Assembly: GCF_000954115.1 (NCBI RefSeq)
Contig: NZ_CP010797.1
Location: 3,162,001 to 3,226,000 of the forward strand
Source: Rhodococcus sp. B7740
GTDB taxonomy: Bacteria; Actinomycetota; Actinomycetes; Mycobacteriales; Mycobacteriaceae
Reading direction: 5' to 3'
DNA: 64,000 nucleotides
Below the pieces are notes generated by a model. It was given only the letters and a program-made list of their open reading frames with translations, searched no databases and was not told the origin of the DNA. Position numbers and translations under genes: made by a program. Numbering within the stretch: the stretch's first letter is position 1; every line of letters starts with the position of its first letter. Below are positions 25,300 through 33,518 of the stretch, piece by piece.

Positions 25300-25554
25300 T
25301 CATCGATCTCTCTCGGCCAACCCCGCCCATACGCCGTGACGTTCCTCGAACGTCATGCAATGGTCGTAACACGAGTCGATGACCGGACACGCCGTGCAGA
25401 TCAGCTTGGCGGCGCGTTCGCGCTCGGACTGTTCGCGACTGCTCTCGTTTCCGTCGCCGTAGAACAGATACCCGAAGCCGCGACAGTGTGCGTCTGCCTG
25501 CCATACCCACTGTTCGACCAGTGGCACCAGCACTTTCCGATTCCCGCTGTTCAT
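25300..25554 (-). CDS. WhiB-family iron-sulfur regulator
   Basis: An 84-residue WhiB-like protein, found only in actinobacteria and their phages. The four cluster-binding cysteines are C24, C53, C56 and C62 (CTACPVIDSC), followed by a turn reading GVWAGL, where most members have GVWGG. These proteins bind a 4Fe-4S cluster, sense redox or NO, and usually act with the sigma factor. The C-terminus is very short after the turn, lacking the basic tail that contacts DNA in WhiB7, so it may work only through sigma. A terminator-like hairpin separates it from the MFS gene. Confidence 0.87.
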   Translation of the reverse strand: MNSGNRKVLVPLVEQWVWQADAHCRGFGYLFYGDGNESSREQSERERAAKLICTACPVIDSCYDHCMTFEERHGVWAGLAERDR

Positions 25555-25590
25555 TGCTTTCGACCCAGTCTTCTTTCACTGCGCACGATG

Positions 25591-25617
25591 GGCCCCGAGG
25601 CGTCCTGCCTCGGGGCC
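25591..25617 (-). terminator. hairpin after the MFS operon
   Basis: GGCCCCGAGGC (25591-25601) pairs perfectly with GCCTCGGGGCC (25607-25617) around a 5-base loop, starting 6 bases past the MFS stop. It lacks a strong U-run, so it may stabilise the 3' end as well as terminate. Confidence 0.7.
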
Positions 25618-25623
25618 GATCGA

Positions 25624-26937
25624 TCAGTCCGTGGTGATGACTTTCCCTCGAGTTTCGGGAACCAGAAGGCACCCGAGCATTCCCACGACCGCTCCGATGA
25701 CTCCGAACCCCATTGCACGATGGATGTTTCCGTCGGCCAGCATGATCGCGAACAGCGGAAACAGTCCCGACCCGATACCGCGTGCCACGTAGTACGTGGC
25801 ACCCGAACCGAGGGCTCGGTAGCGCGTGGGGTAGAACTCCGATATCCAGGTGCCGATCACACCGAATCCCGCATAGCCGATGGCACAGCCGGCCAGAGCT
25901 GCTGTGGCGGCGGTCCACACACTGCCCGTACCGGCAGGCATCTCGGTGTCCGACCCGATCGACAGAAACAGCCCGAATCCGACCACACCTACTGCACAGG
26001 ACCAGAATGTGGATCCGCGGCGACCGATCCTGTCCGACAACGCTCCGAACGTGATGTACGAAGCGATGCCGAGCACAGTTCCGATCGAAAGCACGATCGT
26101 CGCCCAGCCCAACGACAACCCGGCGTATTCGCGCAGGTAGGTGGGACCGAACGTGATGTAGCAATAGCTGGCGGCGAAAATTCCGGTGGTGGCAAGGGTC
26201 AGGAACAGTCCACCGACGATCGTTCGACGCTTGTCGGCCGCGCTCGTCAGCTGCTGCGCTTCGGTAGGTTCCACGGCGACCAACGGCGGTGCGTCCTTGG
26301 CTGCGCGCCACACCTTGGATTCCGGCAGCATCCGGAAGGCGAACAGCCCCACTGCGACGCTCATGGCTCCGATGATGACGAAGCCGGTACGCCAACCGGA
26401 TTCCGATCCAAGCGTGGTGATGGTGCCGAACAGAATTGCCTGAGTGATAAGAGTTCCGCAGATGAACATCCCCTGCAGAACACTCCCCATCAGTCCTCGG
26501 TTTCGCGTCTTCCACGTCTCGGTGAACATCGCGAAGATGACGCCGAAGGCACCGCCCATCGCCACACCCGCCAATACGCGGGTCAGGGTGAAGAGCTCGA
26601 AGCTGTCGAGGAAGGCTCCGACGATCGCCAGCACGCCGTAGATGGCGGTGAACGCGACGTAGGTCGGCCGACGGCCCCAACGATCGGCGGTCCAACCGAA
26701 CAGAAAGCCGCCGGCAATCGACGCGATGCTCTGAGCCGTGATGACGCCGACCACAGCCTGAGTCGATACCGCGAACGAATCGGCGAGATCCCTCAACGGA
26801 TAGCTCAACAGGTTCAGTTCCATGCTCTCGATGAGGGCACCGGTGATGGCGAAGCCGAGAACCATCTTTCGTTCCTTCGGCGTGTACGCGTTCTCGGCGT
26901 TGAGCCGGCTCTCCCCCACTGCGCTGGTCGACTTCAC
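25624..26937 (-). CDS. MFS transporter (aromatic/organic-acid type)
   Basis: A 437-residue MFS protein with twelve spans and a central loop. The cytoplasmic loop 2-3 motif is FGWTADRWGRRPTY, and the loop 8-9 copy is FGALSDRIGRRGS. LTRVLAGVAMGGAFG and the overall pattern resemble the metabolite:H+ symporter and aromatic-acid symporter groups. It is the last gene of a four-gene operon with SDR, EthD-like and fumarylacetoacetase-family enzymes and overlaps the latter by ATGA. It therefore probably imports the compound they degrade. Confidence 0.88.
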   Translation of the reverse strand: MKSTSAVGESRLNAENAYTPKERKMVLGFAITGALIESMELNLLSYPLRDLADSFAVSTQAVVGVITAQSIASIAGGFLFGWTADRWGRRPTYVAFTAIYGVLAIVGAFLDSFELFTLTRVLAGVAMGGAFGVIFAMFTETWKTRNRGLMGSVLQGMFICGTLITQAILFGTITTLGSESGWRTGFVIIGAMSVAVGLFAFRMLPESKVWRAAKDAPPLVAVEPTEAQQLTSAADKRRTIVGGLFLTLATTGIFAASYCYITFGPTYLREYAGLSLGWATIVLSIGTVLGIASYITFGALSDRIGRRGSTFWSCAVGVVGFGLFLSIGSDTEMPAGTGSVWTAATAALAGCAIGYAGFGVIGTWISEFYPTRYRALGSGATYYVARGIGSGLFPLFAIMLADGNIHRAMGFGVIGAVVGMLGCLLVPETRGKVITTD

Positions 26938-27797
26938 AGTGCTCCGACCTTCCCTGCGCGAGCCCTGACCTTGTTGGTCATCGACCCGATTCCCGTGATG
27001 CTGCTGGTGATGACATCGCCGTCGGTGAGGAACCGCTGAGGCGTCATACCCAGGCCGACACCCGCGGGTGTCCCGGTGAAGATCAGATCGCCGGGGTAGA
27101 GGGTGACTTCCGCCGATATGTACTCGATCAACTCCGGAATCGAGAAGACCAGGTCCCCGGACGTTCCGTCCTGGACGAGTTCATCGCCGATCCAACACTT
27201 CAACGACAGCCGATCGAGGTCCTCGAACTCGTCGGGAGTCACCAGCACCGGCCCGATCGGCGCGTAGTTCCGAAACGACTTGCCGAAGCTGTACTGCGGA
27301 GTGCTTCCCTGCAGCTGGACCTCTCTGTCCGAGATATCCTGCCCCACAGTCAACCCCGCGATGCAACTCCATGCGTCGTCCTTCGAGACCCTGGCTGCTT
27401 CGCGTCCGATGACCACCACCAATTCGACCTCCCAATCGACGGAGTCGCCCGACAATTCGACGTCGGCGTCCGGTCCGGCGATCGCCGACGGGAACTTGGT
27501 GAACAACAGCGGGACCGTCGGCAGCGGTGATCCTGCCTCGCGGGCATGGTCGACGTAGTTGAGCCCTACCCCGATCACCTGACGTGGTCGGGGGCTCACC
27601 GGACCCACGTCGGCAGTGCCCGAAGACGCGGCCGGGTGATCGGGGTTCACCGCCGCGGCCCACGCTGTGAACTCCTCCCAGCGCTCGAAGATGTCTTCGA
27701 TACGGTGGCCGAACCTCTCACCGCTGAGCCGAGCAACGTCGATCTCGGCCCCACCGTGCAGCAAGGTGAGCCGACCCGCATGATTGGCGATACGCAT
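26934..27797 (-). CDS. fumarylacetoacetate hydrolase-family enzyme
   Basis: A 287-residue FAH-fold enzyme. Metal ligands are recognisable in VDWEVELVVVIG (E-x-E) and in the aspartate of GQDISDREVQ; GVGLNYVDHAREAG and FTGTPAGVGLG are family signatures. The family includes C-C hydrolases, acylpyruvases, decarboxylases and hydratases that act on ring-cleavage or 2,4-dioxo acid products. In this operon it probably handles a late intermediate. Its ATG is 36 bp from the EthD-like gene and its stop overlaps the MFS start. Confidence 0.87.
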   Translation of the reverse strand: MRIANHAGRLTLLHGGAEIDVARLSGERFGHRIEDIFERWEEFTAWAAAVNPDHPAASSGTADVGPVSPRPRQVIGVGLNYVDHAREAGSPLPTVPLLFTKFPSAIAGPDADVELSGDSVDWEVELVVVIGREAARVSKDDAWSCIAGLTVGQDISDREVQLQGSTPQYSFGKSFRNYAPIGPVLVTPDEFEDLDRLSLKCWIGDELVQDGTSGDLVFSIPELIEYISAEVTLYPGDLIFTGTPAGVGLGMTPQRFLTDGDVITSSITGIGSMTNKVRARAGKVGAL

Positions 27798-27833
27798 TGT
27801 CGAATCCTGTTCTGAGACTGTCGTTGGGCAACA

Positions 27834-28520
27834 CTATGATTGGGACGATTGGTCGCTGACGAGTCGGTAGGTGGACCAGCGCGCGTGTGCACCGATCCTG
27901 TCGACCGCCGCCGATACCGAACCTGTCGGGGACACCGCCAGCGATCCGTACTGCTCGATGACCACGAACACGGACGGTCGCTCGTCGGCCGCGGCCGCGG
28001 CGGCGCTGCCGGCCGCTTTTCCCTCCGCGGTGCTGTCTTTCGCCGACGCGGCGACCGCGTCCGTTTCGTAGACCGCGACTCCCTCGGCCAGACCGCTCTC
28101 GATCGTCGCCCTCGCGATGTCCTCCACCGCCTCGACGAGCGACCCGTTCATGCCCACCCCACCGGTGATCCGGCCCAACAGAATTCGGCCGGTTCGGCCC
28201 AGCCCTCCGCGGAAGCGTCGAGTTCCCACCGTTCTTTCGTTCTGGCGGAACAGCGCTACCGCATTTTTCGTGCGCGGTGTCGGTGAATCCAAGGCGGCGA
28301 GATACTCCGGGCTCGTCAGTACCTCGACCGAGTCCGTCTCGTAGATGGAGAAGTACTCCACTCGGGCAGCCCCTCTGTCGGGATCCTCGACGAATCGACG
28401 GGCGTTGCGGAAACCGGTGACAGCGAGCCTTTCCGGGAAGTGCTCACGTGAGTACCAGTCGTCGAATTCCGGAACATCGTCGCGGTCGACGGCAATTACG
28501 TTCATCAATGCGCCGGTCAT
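27834..28520 (-). CDS. EthD-like dimeric alpha/beta-barrel protein
   Basis: The chosen ATG at 28520 overlaps the stop of the SDR gene (ATGA) and gives 228 residues; a longer frame reaching 28745 is only overlap. The N-terminal half (MNVIAVDRDDVPEFDDWYSREHFPERLAV) is ferredoxin-like, as in EthD/Dabb proteins. The C-terminal half has an alanine-rich stretch (about residues 160-185) before FVVIEQYGSLAV, which may be a second such domain. These proteins are often small lyases, decarboxylases or helpers in ether or aromatic degradation. The role here is inferred only from the operon. Confidence 0.68.
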   Translation of the reverse strand: MTGALMNVIAVDRDDVPEFDDWYSREHFPERLAVTGFRNARRFVEDPDRGAARVEYFSIYETDSVEVLTSPEYLAALDSPTPRTKNAVALFRQNERTVGTRRFRGGLGRTGRILLGRITGGVGMNGSLVEAVEDIARATIESGLAEGVAVYETDAVAASAKDSTAEGKAAGSAAAAAADERPSVFVVIEQYGSLAVSPTGSVSAAVDRIGAHARWSTYRLVSDQSSQS

Positions 28521-29575
28521 CAGAACAGACCCTGCCGCTGTTGAAATTTGGTGGGCTTGCCCAACGTCTCGCCATCGCGGCCGACCCACGCTGCGACAGC
28601 GTCGATCATGAAGGACAAAGTAGTGGAGGGATATCCGAACTCCTTCTGCAGTGCCGTTCCATCCATCACGTACGAGGTACCCGTCTCGGTCCCCACGAAT
28701 CTCGGTTCTTTGCCCAGGATTTCGCCGAATCGGTGCGCAAGCCATCGAATGGACACGATCTCCGGCCCGGTGATGTTCAGCCTCCGTGGCGGCGAGCTGG
28801 CAAGCGTCAGCGATCGAATCGCGTAGTCCGCGACATCGCGTTGCCAGATGACGCTGGCATGGCCCATCTCGAGTGGGATCTCGGATCCATCCTGAACTGC
28901 CTGCGCAATCTCCTGGAGCACTCCGTACCGGGTCTCGATCGAGTATCCGAGCCGGAAGATCAGCAAGGGCGTCCCGAACTGGAGGGAGTGGTACTCGAAC
29001 ACGCGCTCGCGTCCGACGCAGGAGGCCGCGTATTCACCGATGGGGTCGACCGGATCGTCTTCGCGCGAACCGCCCGTGGCGACATCCGCCAGCGGGTACG
29101 TCACCAGGGTGGAGAACGCAACGATTCTGCTGTCGCGATACTTGGTGGCGACCCGACCCGGCAGATACGCATTCATCGCCCATGTGAACGACTCGTTGCC
29201 TGTCGTGCCGAACTTGTTGCCTGCCATGAAGATTACGTTCGCGGCCTCGGGTAGGGCCTGTAGCTGGTCGTCGTCGGTCAGATCCGCGGCAACGCAATCG
29301 ACGCCGTTGCGCTCGAGAAACGCACGGGTACGCACGTCCGAGAACCGAGCGACGCCGAAGATGCGCTTGTCGGTACCCGCTGCCTCCGCGGCGCGCTTGG
29401 CCATCACCGCCACACTCGGGCCGACCTTGCCACCCACGCCCAGCACTGCAATGTCACCCTCGATGGTCCGCATTGCGTCGATCAGTTCCTGCGACGGTGT
29501 TGCGAGCGCCTCTTCGATGGCGTCGACTCCGTCGAACTCGGCGTCCTGTCGCCGGGTTTCTTGCGTGATACTCAC
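28520..29575 (-). CDS. NAD-dependent epimerase/dehydratase-family protein
   Basis: An extended SDR of 351 residues with the cofactor loop LGVGGKVGPSVA near residue 45, FMAGNKFGT, a TLVTYPLAD strand and a GEYAASCVGRERVFEY helix where the usual YxxxK is altered. The GTG at 29575 is chosen because GAGAGGA lies upstream. It opens the operon SDR, EthD-like, FAH-family and MFS, divergent from the PucR-type regulator. It probably oxidises or reduces an early intermediate. Specific activity cannot be inferred. Confidence 0.75.
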   Translation of the reverse strand: MSITQETRRQDAEFDGVDAIEEALATPSQELIDAMRTIEGDIAVLGVGGKVGPSVAVMAKRAAEAAGTDKRIFGVARFSDVRTRAFLERNGVDCVAADLTDDDQLQALPEAANVIFMAGNKFGTTGNESFTWAMNAYLPGRVATKYRDSRIVAFSTLVTYPLADVATGGSREDDPVDPIGEYAASCVGRERVFEYHSLQFGTPLLIFRLGYSIETRYGVLQEIAQAVQDGSEIPLEMGHASVIWQRDVADYAIRSLTLASSPPRRLNITGPEIVSIRWLAHRFGEILGKEPRFVGTETGTSYVMDGTALQKEFGYPSTTLSFMIDAVAAWVGRDGETLGKPTKFQQRQGLF

Positions 29576-29590
29576 GTGTTGTCCTCTCGT

Positions 29591-29684
29591 TGTGACCTGT
29601 GACATACATCGTGACCCACAATCAACCCGCGCAACACCGGTCATATCGCTACCCGAAGAGCCGAAACTATGTGGGTTTCCCACA
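29591..29684. promoter_or_regulatory. control region between the SDR operon and the PucR-type gene
   Basis: Two kinds of element are seen. TGTGAC occurs at 29591 and 29598, with a further GTGAC at 29611, forming direct repeats close to the operon start. TGTGGG-TTT-CCCACA (29670-29684) is a perfect 6-bp inverted repeat 13 bp before the regulator ATG. Either could bind the PucR-type regulator. Confidence 0.55.
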
Positions 29685-29697
29685 GTAGGGTGATGGA

Positions 29698-30867
29698 ATG
29701 CGGAGTTACCACCGATCGATCGACGAACTGGTCGACGAGGCAGTCGGGCTCATCTGGAACACGTACCGCGGTTATACGAACGACGTGCTCAGCCGGAGCG
29801 AACTCGACTATTTCGTCCGTCGCAACATCGAGGTGGTGCTGGACTGCGTAGGACGCGGTGTCACGCCGTCCGGCGAGGAACTGGGCCATGCACGCGAACT
29901 GGGTATCTCGCGGGCGCAAGAGGGTGTACCGCTCGAGTCGGTCATTCAAGCGTTTCGCTCGACCGAGCGAGTACTGCTGCTGCATGTACTCCGTAGCCAG
30001 GACAGCGCGACGGGGACGACACCGACCGAACTCGCCCTGTCTTGCTTCGACGCGCTCACCAATTCGATGATCGACGCCTACCGTGAGGCCTCGTCCGTGA
30101 TCGACGCAGTGACACGCCGAGCCGAGGACGAACTGGCGACAGCACTGACGAACGGCTGGGACGTGGACACTCAGGAGCTGAACCGGTGGACCAGCGTGCT
30201 CGGGGTCGACCCGAACGCCGCGCACGTGTGCGCGATACTCACGATGGCCGACAGTGCAGATCCTCTTGCCGGCCAACGACTTCGACGTCAGGTGAGCAGT
30301 ACGATGACCACCGCACGCCTCGGCCCCTCGATCTTCGGGGAAGCAGACGGCAGCCTGATCGTCTTCGTACCGCTTCCCGACGGGCCGTCCTCGCTCGGAG
30401 CGCTCGACACCGTGCTGACAATATTGCTGAGGCATACCGCCGACTGTCTGGCGGTGTCCGTGGGCGAAAGCACGTCCTCCTTGAGAACCGTCCATCGGTC
30501 ATTCACACAGGCGAGTGCGGTTCGCAACGCTTCCAACCCCGACCTGACGTCGAGAACCCTGGTGCACTACGCCGACGTACTGCTCGACATCCTCATCAAC
30601 AGCGATGTGGAAGCACGAGAAAAGTTCGAGATCGACCGCGTCGGACCCATCCGTGACGCGGCGCACCTGATGGACACGATCACCGCTCTGGCCGAATCCA
30701 ACATGTCGCAATCCGCCACCGCCAAAAGGCTTTACGTACACGTCAACACCGTGTCTGCACGGTCGAAACGAATACAGGAACTGACCGGTCGAAATCCGCT
30801 GGTCTTCAACGACCTGGTCGAGTTGTATCTCGCGTCGCGCGTGGTGGTACGAACCCGCATTTCCTGA
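29698..30867 (+). CDS. PucR/CdaR-type transcriptional regulator
   Basis: A 389-residue protein. It has an N-terminal helical domain (about 1-150), a central GGDEF-like degenerate domain containing LIVFVPLPDG, and a C-terminal PucR helix-turn-helix (about 330-385; NMSQSATAKRLYVHVNTVSARSKRIQELTGRNP). Members usually activate nearby catabolic genes when an intermediate is present. It diverges from the SDR/EthD/FAH/MFS operon, its likely target. The ATG at 29698 is 13 bp from the TGTGGG palindrome, suggesting autoregulation. Confidence 0.87.
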   Translation: MRSYHRSIDELVDEAVGLIWNTYRGYTNDVLSRSELDYFVRRNIEVVLDCVGRGVTPSGEELGHARELGISRAQEGVPLESVIQAFRSTERVLLLHVLRSQDSATGTTPTELALSCFDALTNSMIDAYREASSVIDAVTRRAEDELATALTNGWDVDTQELNRWTSVLGVDPNAAHVCAILTMADSADPLAGQRLRRQVSSTMTTARLGPSIFGEADGSLIVFVPLPDGPSSLGALDTVLTILLRHTADCLAVSVGESTSSLRTVHRSFTQASAVRNASNPDLTSRTLVHYADVLLDILINSDVEAREKFEIDRVGPIRDAAHLMDTITALAESNMSQSATAKRLYVHVNTVSARSKRIQELTGRNPLVFNDLVELYLASRVVVRTRIS

Positions 30868-30952
30868 CGAACAGCCGAGTTGGGCATCTCCGGCACGGAC
30901 CGCAGGTCCAGTGTGGCCTGGCCTCCAATATGCTCGGTCGGTGAGAACTCGG

Positions 30953-31402
30953 ATGAAGGAGTCGAATCTTCGACATGCACCGCTTGCGGGCGTGGCCCCG
31001 AATACCCTCTATCGCATCATGGCGCTTCGGGTCGCGGTGTTCGTCCACGAGCAGAAGATCGTCGACGAGGCGGAACTCGATGGCGCGGACCTACTTCCGA
31101 CGACGGAGTTGTTCTGGATCCAGGACGACCACGGCGAGGTGTTGGCCACTCTTCGCGTCCTCGTCGACGACACGGTTCACATCGGACGGGTCGCGACCGC
31201 AGCTCATGCGCGCGGTAGCGGCTACGCAGGCGAGCTCGTCGATGCCGCACTGACGGCCTACCCCGGGGTGGTCGAAATCTCCGCGCAAGCGCACCTCGAA
31301 AAATGGTACGAGCGCTTCGGATTCGTTCGAGTGGGAGAGCAGTACCTGGAAGCGGGGATCCCGCACGTGAAGATGCTCACCCGGGATGCGGAACCCCGAT
31401 AG
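30953..31402 (+). CDS. ElaA-type GNAT acetyltransferase
   Basis: A 149-residue GNAT protein. LYRIMALRVAVFVHEQKIVDEAELDGADL is the ElaA-type N-terminus, IGRVATAAHARGSGYAGELV holds the acetyl-CoA pyrophosphate loop, and EISAQAHLEKWYERFGFVRVGEQYLEAGIPHVKM is the ElaA signature end. The family acetylates small amines or peptides; substrates are mostly unknown. I chose ATG 30953; an in-frame GTG at 30941 is possible. It converges on the EAL gene. Confidence 0.82.
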   Translation: MKESNLRHAPLAGVAPNTLYRIMALRVAVFVHEQKIVDEAELDGADLLPTTELFWIQDDHGEVLATLRVLVDDTVHIGRVATAAHARGSGYAGELVDAALTAYPGVVEISAQAHLEKWYERFGFVRVGEQYLEAGIPHVKMLTRDAEPR

Positions 31403-31415
31403 ATCACGCAGACGA

Positions 31416-32159
31416 CTACGGCTGCGCAGGGCGGCCCAGTCGGTAGCCCTGCAGCAAGTCTGCCCCGATCGACATGGCCGCCGCGAGGTCCTCGTCGGTC
31501 TCCACACCCTCGAACACGCATCGGGCGCCGGTCTTGCGCGCGAACTCGAGCACCAGTTCCGCCAAAGCCAGCTTCGCCCGATTCGCCCTCATCTCGTGGA
31601 CGACGAAGGCATCGAGTTTGACGATCTCGGGTTCGAGCAGAACGAGGTGCCGCATTCCCGCGTATCCCGATCCCAGATCGTCGACCGCCACGGCCACCCC
31701 GCCGCGTCGAAGCTCGGCCAGGACGGACACCACCGCGTCCTCGTCGACGAGGGCGGCATGCTCGGTGATCTCGACAACCAATGGCCGACGTCGCCCGACA
31801 TCGAGCAGTACGTCGACCAGAGCCGTGTCGACCAACAGCGTTGCAGCGCTGAGATTCACCGCAACGAAAGGCCCACTCGGCAGACGAACGGATTCCTCCA
31901 GTGCTCGGACCGCCGCCGATCTGTCGAGCGCAGGCCCCAGGCCACAGTGCGCAGCATCGGCAAACCATGCTTCGGTGTCACCGCCGCCGGCCGGAAAACG
32001 AGAAAGAGCCTCGTATCCCTCGATCGCACCGTCATCGGCTCGAACGATCGGCTGAAAGACGATCTGCGGACCACCGCACGCAATCACGGCCTCCACCCGA
32101 CGCCTCGCACGCAACAGTGTCGAATGCAGCGGCGTCGAGGCACCTCTAGTCGACGACAC
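31416..32159 (-). CDS. stand-alone EAL-domain c-di-GMP phosphodiesterase
   Basis: The 247 residues hold a single EAL domain and little else. Residues needed for c-di-GMP hydrolysis appear intact: E50 in YEALSRF, the glutamate in VVEITEH, the aspartates in AVDDLGSGYAG, the lysine in VKLDAF, EGVETDEDL and the closing QGYRLGRP. The first motif is otherwise relaxed, so activity is likely but not certain. With no sensor domain, it should set intracellular c-di-GMP levels or act as an effector. It lies 45 bp downstream of the lipase gene on the same strand and might share its transcript. Confidence 0.83.
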   Translation of the reverse strand: MSSTRGASTPLHSTLLRARRRVEAVIACGGPQIVFQPIVRADDGAIEGYEALSRFPAGGGDTEAWFADAAHCGLGPALDRSAAVRALEESVRLPSGPFVAVNLSAATLLVDTALVDVLLDVGRRRPLVVEITEHAALVDEDAVVSVLAELRRGGVAVAVDDLGSGYAGMRHLVLLEPEIVKLDAFVVHEMRANRAKLALAELVLEFARKTGARCVFEGVETDEDLAAAMSIGADLLQGYRLGRPAQP

Positions 32160-32204
32160 GGGTCGTCGAATACATCGGAGAAAGCAGTTCGGCCGCGACC
32201 TCGA

Positions 32205-33497
32205 TCAGTCGACGCTGCATGCTGTCAGAGGAAGATCGGCGAATCGGTCCATCAGGAACTGGGCAGCCTCGCCGCCGTAGCCGTCGATCAGCTGCGGTCC
32301 GAAGTGGTTGGGCAACACCGCACCCTGCAGGATCGGCGGCAACGAATTGGTTCGGAACTCCACCCGGGCACCGAGCGCACACCAGTCGTACGCCAGTTGC
32401 CTGGCCTGGCCGTACGGCACCGTGTCGTCATTTATTCCGCTGGTGATCATCACCGGAGCATTCGGCGTACTGCGGCCGATTCGTTGCTCGTCGAAGATCG
32501 CCTCGGCCTGCGGGATCCCACGCAGGTTCTCCAACATGGACTTTCCGTCCTTCGTCAGCGTCTCCGTGCGCAGGAACGGGTGCTCGAGAATCGTGTCGCC
32601 GATGCATTCCGTCGACAGCTCGTTCAGCACCGCCTTGCCCTGATCGGTGAGCCGCTCGTCGATGAGCGGGCGCAGACTCGGGTCACGTTCGACGAATCCG
32701 TTGAGGGCATAACCGATCACACCGCCGATCAGTGTTCCGTCGACCGTCTTCAACACCTCGAGCAGATCGGCCGTCGGAGCCCCGGCCCACGTCCCCTTCA
32801 GATTCAGCTCCGGCGCGTACTCGCCGGCGAGTTCCGCGGCAGCCGCGGCAGCCCCACCGCCCTGCGAGTAACCCCAGATGCCGATCGGTGCATTCGCGTC
32901 GCCGCCCAATTCGACTGCCGCCCGGGCACCGTCGAGAACTGCATGCGCCTCCTCCACCCTGTTCACGTACGTGTGCAGGCCGGGCGTTCCCAATCCGATG
33001 TAGTCGGTGACGAACACGTTCGCCCCCATCGACCCCCACAGCGTCGACGACAGCAGTTCCTGATTGAACGAGATCGACAGTGGTTGTGTCACAGCGTTGA
33101 TGGAGGTGGGAAACGCTCTCGACGGGGCACATTGATCGCCCTGCCCGACGGTTCCCGGGGCGACGACGATCGTCGGTCGCGGGCCTGCTCCACGCCAGGG
33201 CACCTCGGTCTCGACGAACGTGCCCGACACGGCCACCGGCGTATCGTCCTGCGTACGCGAGGTGTACAACACCCGCTGCGCCTGGGCCGGATACGAGCCG
33301 TCGTTGCCCGGCAGTGCAGCGAACAACGACATCGGCTGGGTTCGGTCGACGGATCCAGGGCTGTCGGTCGGCTGGGCAGGCGGGACGTAGAAGTCGTCGA
33401 CGGGATCGGCGTGCGCGGCCGAGGCACCGAGTGCGGTCACCGAGGACGCGAGTACGGCGGTGACGACAACACCGATCATGCTGCGATACAGATGCAT
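32205..33497 (-). CDS. secreted LIP-family triacylglycerol lipase
   Basis: A Sec signal peptide (cleavage near AHA-DP, residue 30) precedes an alpha/beta hydrolase of 430 residues. The nucleophile S211 lies in GYSQGG, with likely acid D356 or D357 in GINDDTVP and histidine H397 in PNHFGP. Cys-containing surface loops and the layout match the secretory lipase family (PF03583), common in Rhodococcus, Nocardia and mycobacteria. It should release fatty acids from lipids outside the cell. It follows the cholesterol-oxidase-like gene by 21 bp and is probably co-transcribed with it. Confidence 0.87.
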   Translation of the reverse strand: MHLYRSMIGVVVTAVLASSVTALGASAAHADPVDDFYVPPAQPTDSPGSVDRTQPMSLFAALPGNDGSYPAQAQRVLYTSRTQDDTPVAVSGTFVETEVPWRGAGPRPTIVVAPGTVGQGDQCAPSRAFPTSINAVTQPLSISFNQELLSSTLWGSMGANVFVTDYIGLGTPGLHTYVNRVEEAHAVLDGARAAVELGGDANAPIGIWGYSQGGGAAAAAAELAGEYAPELNLKGTWAGAPTADLLEVLKTVDGTLIGGVIGYALNGFVERDPSLRPLIDERLTDQGKAVLNELSTECIGDTILEHPFLRTETLTKDGKSMLENLRGIPQAEAIFDEQRIGRSTPNAPVMITSGINDDTVPYGQARQLAYDWCALGARVEFRTNSLPPILQGAVLPNHFGPQLIDGYGGEAAQFLMDRFADLPLTACSVD

Positions 33498-33518
33498 TGG
33501 GCTCTTTCTGCTGAGGGG

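Noticed and set aside
25294..27039. A 581-codon open frame on the plus strand
   Set aside because: Antisense to the WhiB and MFS genes, both of which have convincing motifs.
28521..28745. An N-terminal extension of the EthD-like protein
   Set aside because: It overlaps the SDR gene and has no family similarity; ATG 28520 makes an ATGA junction.
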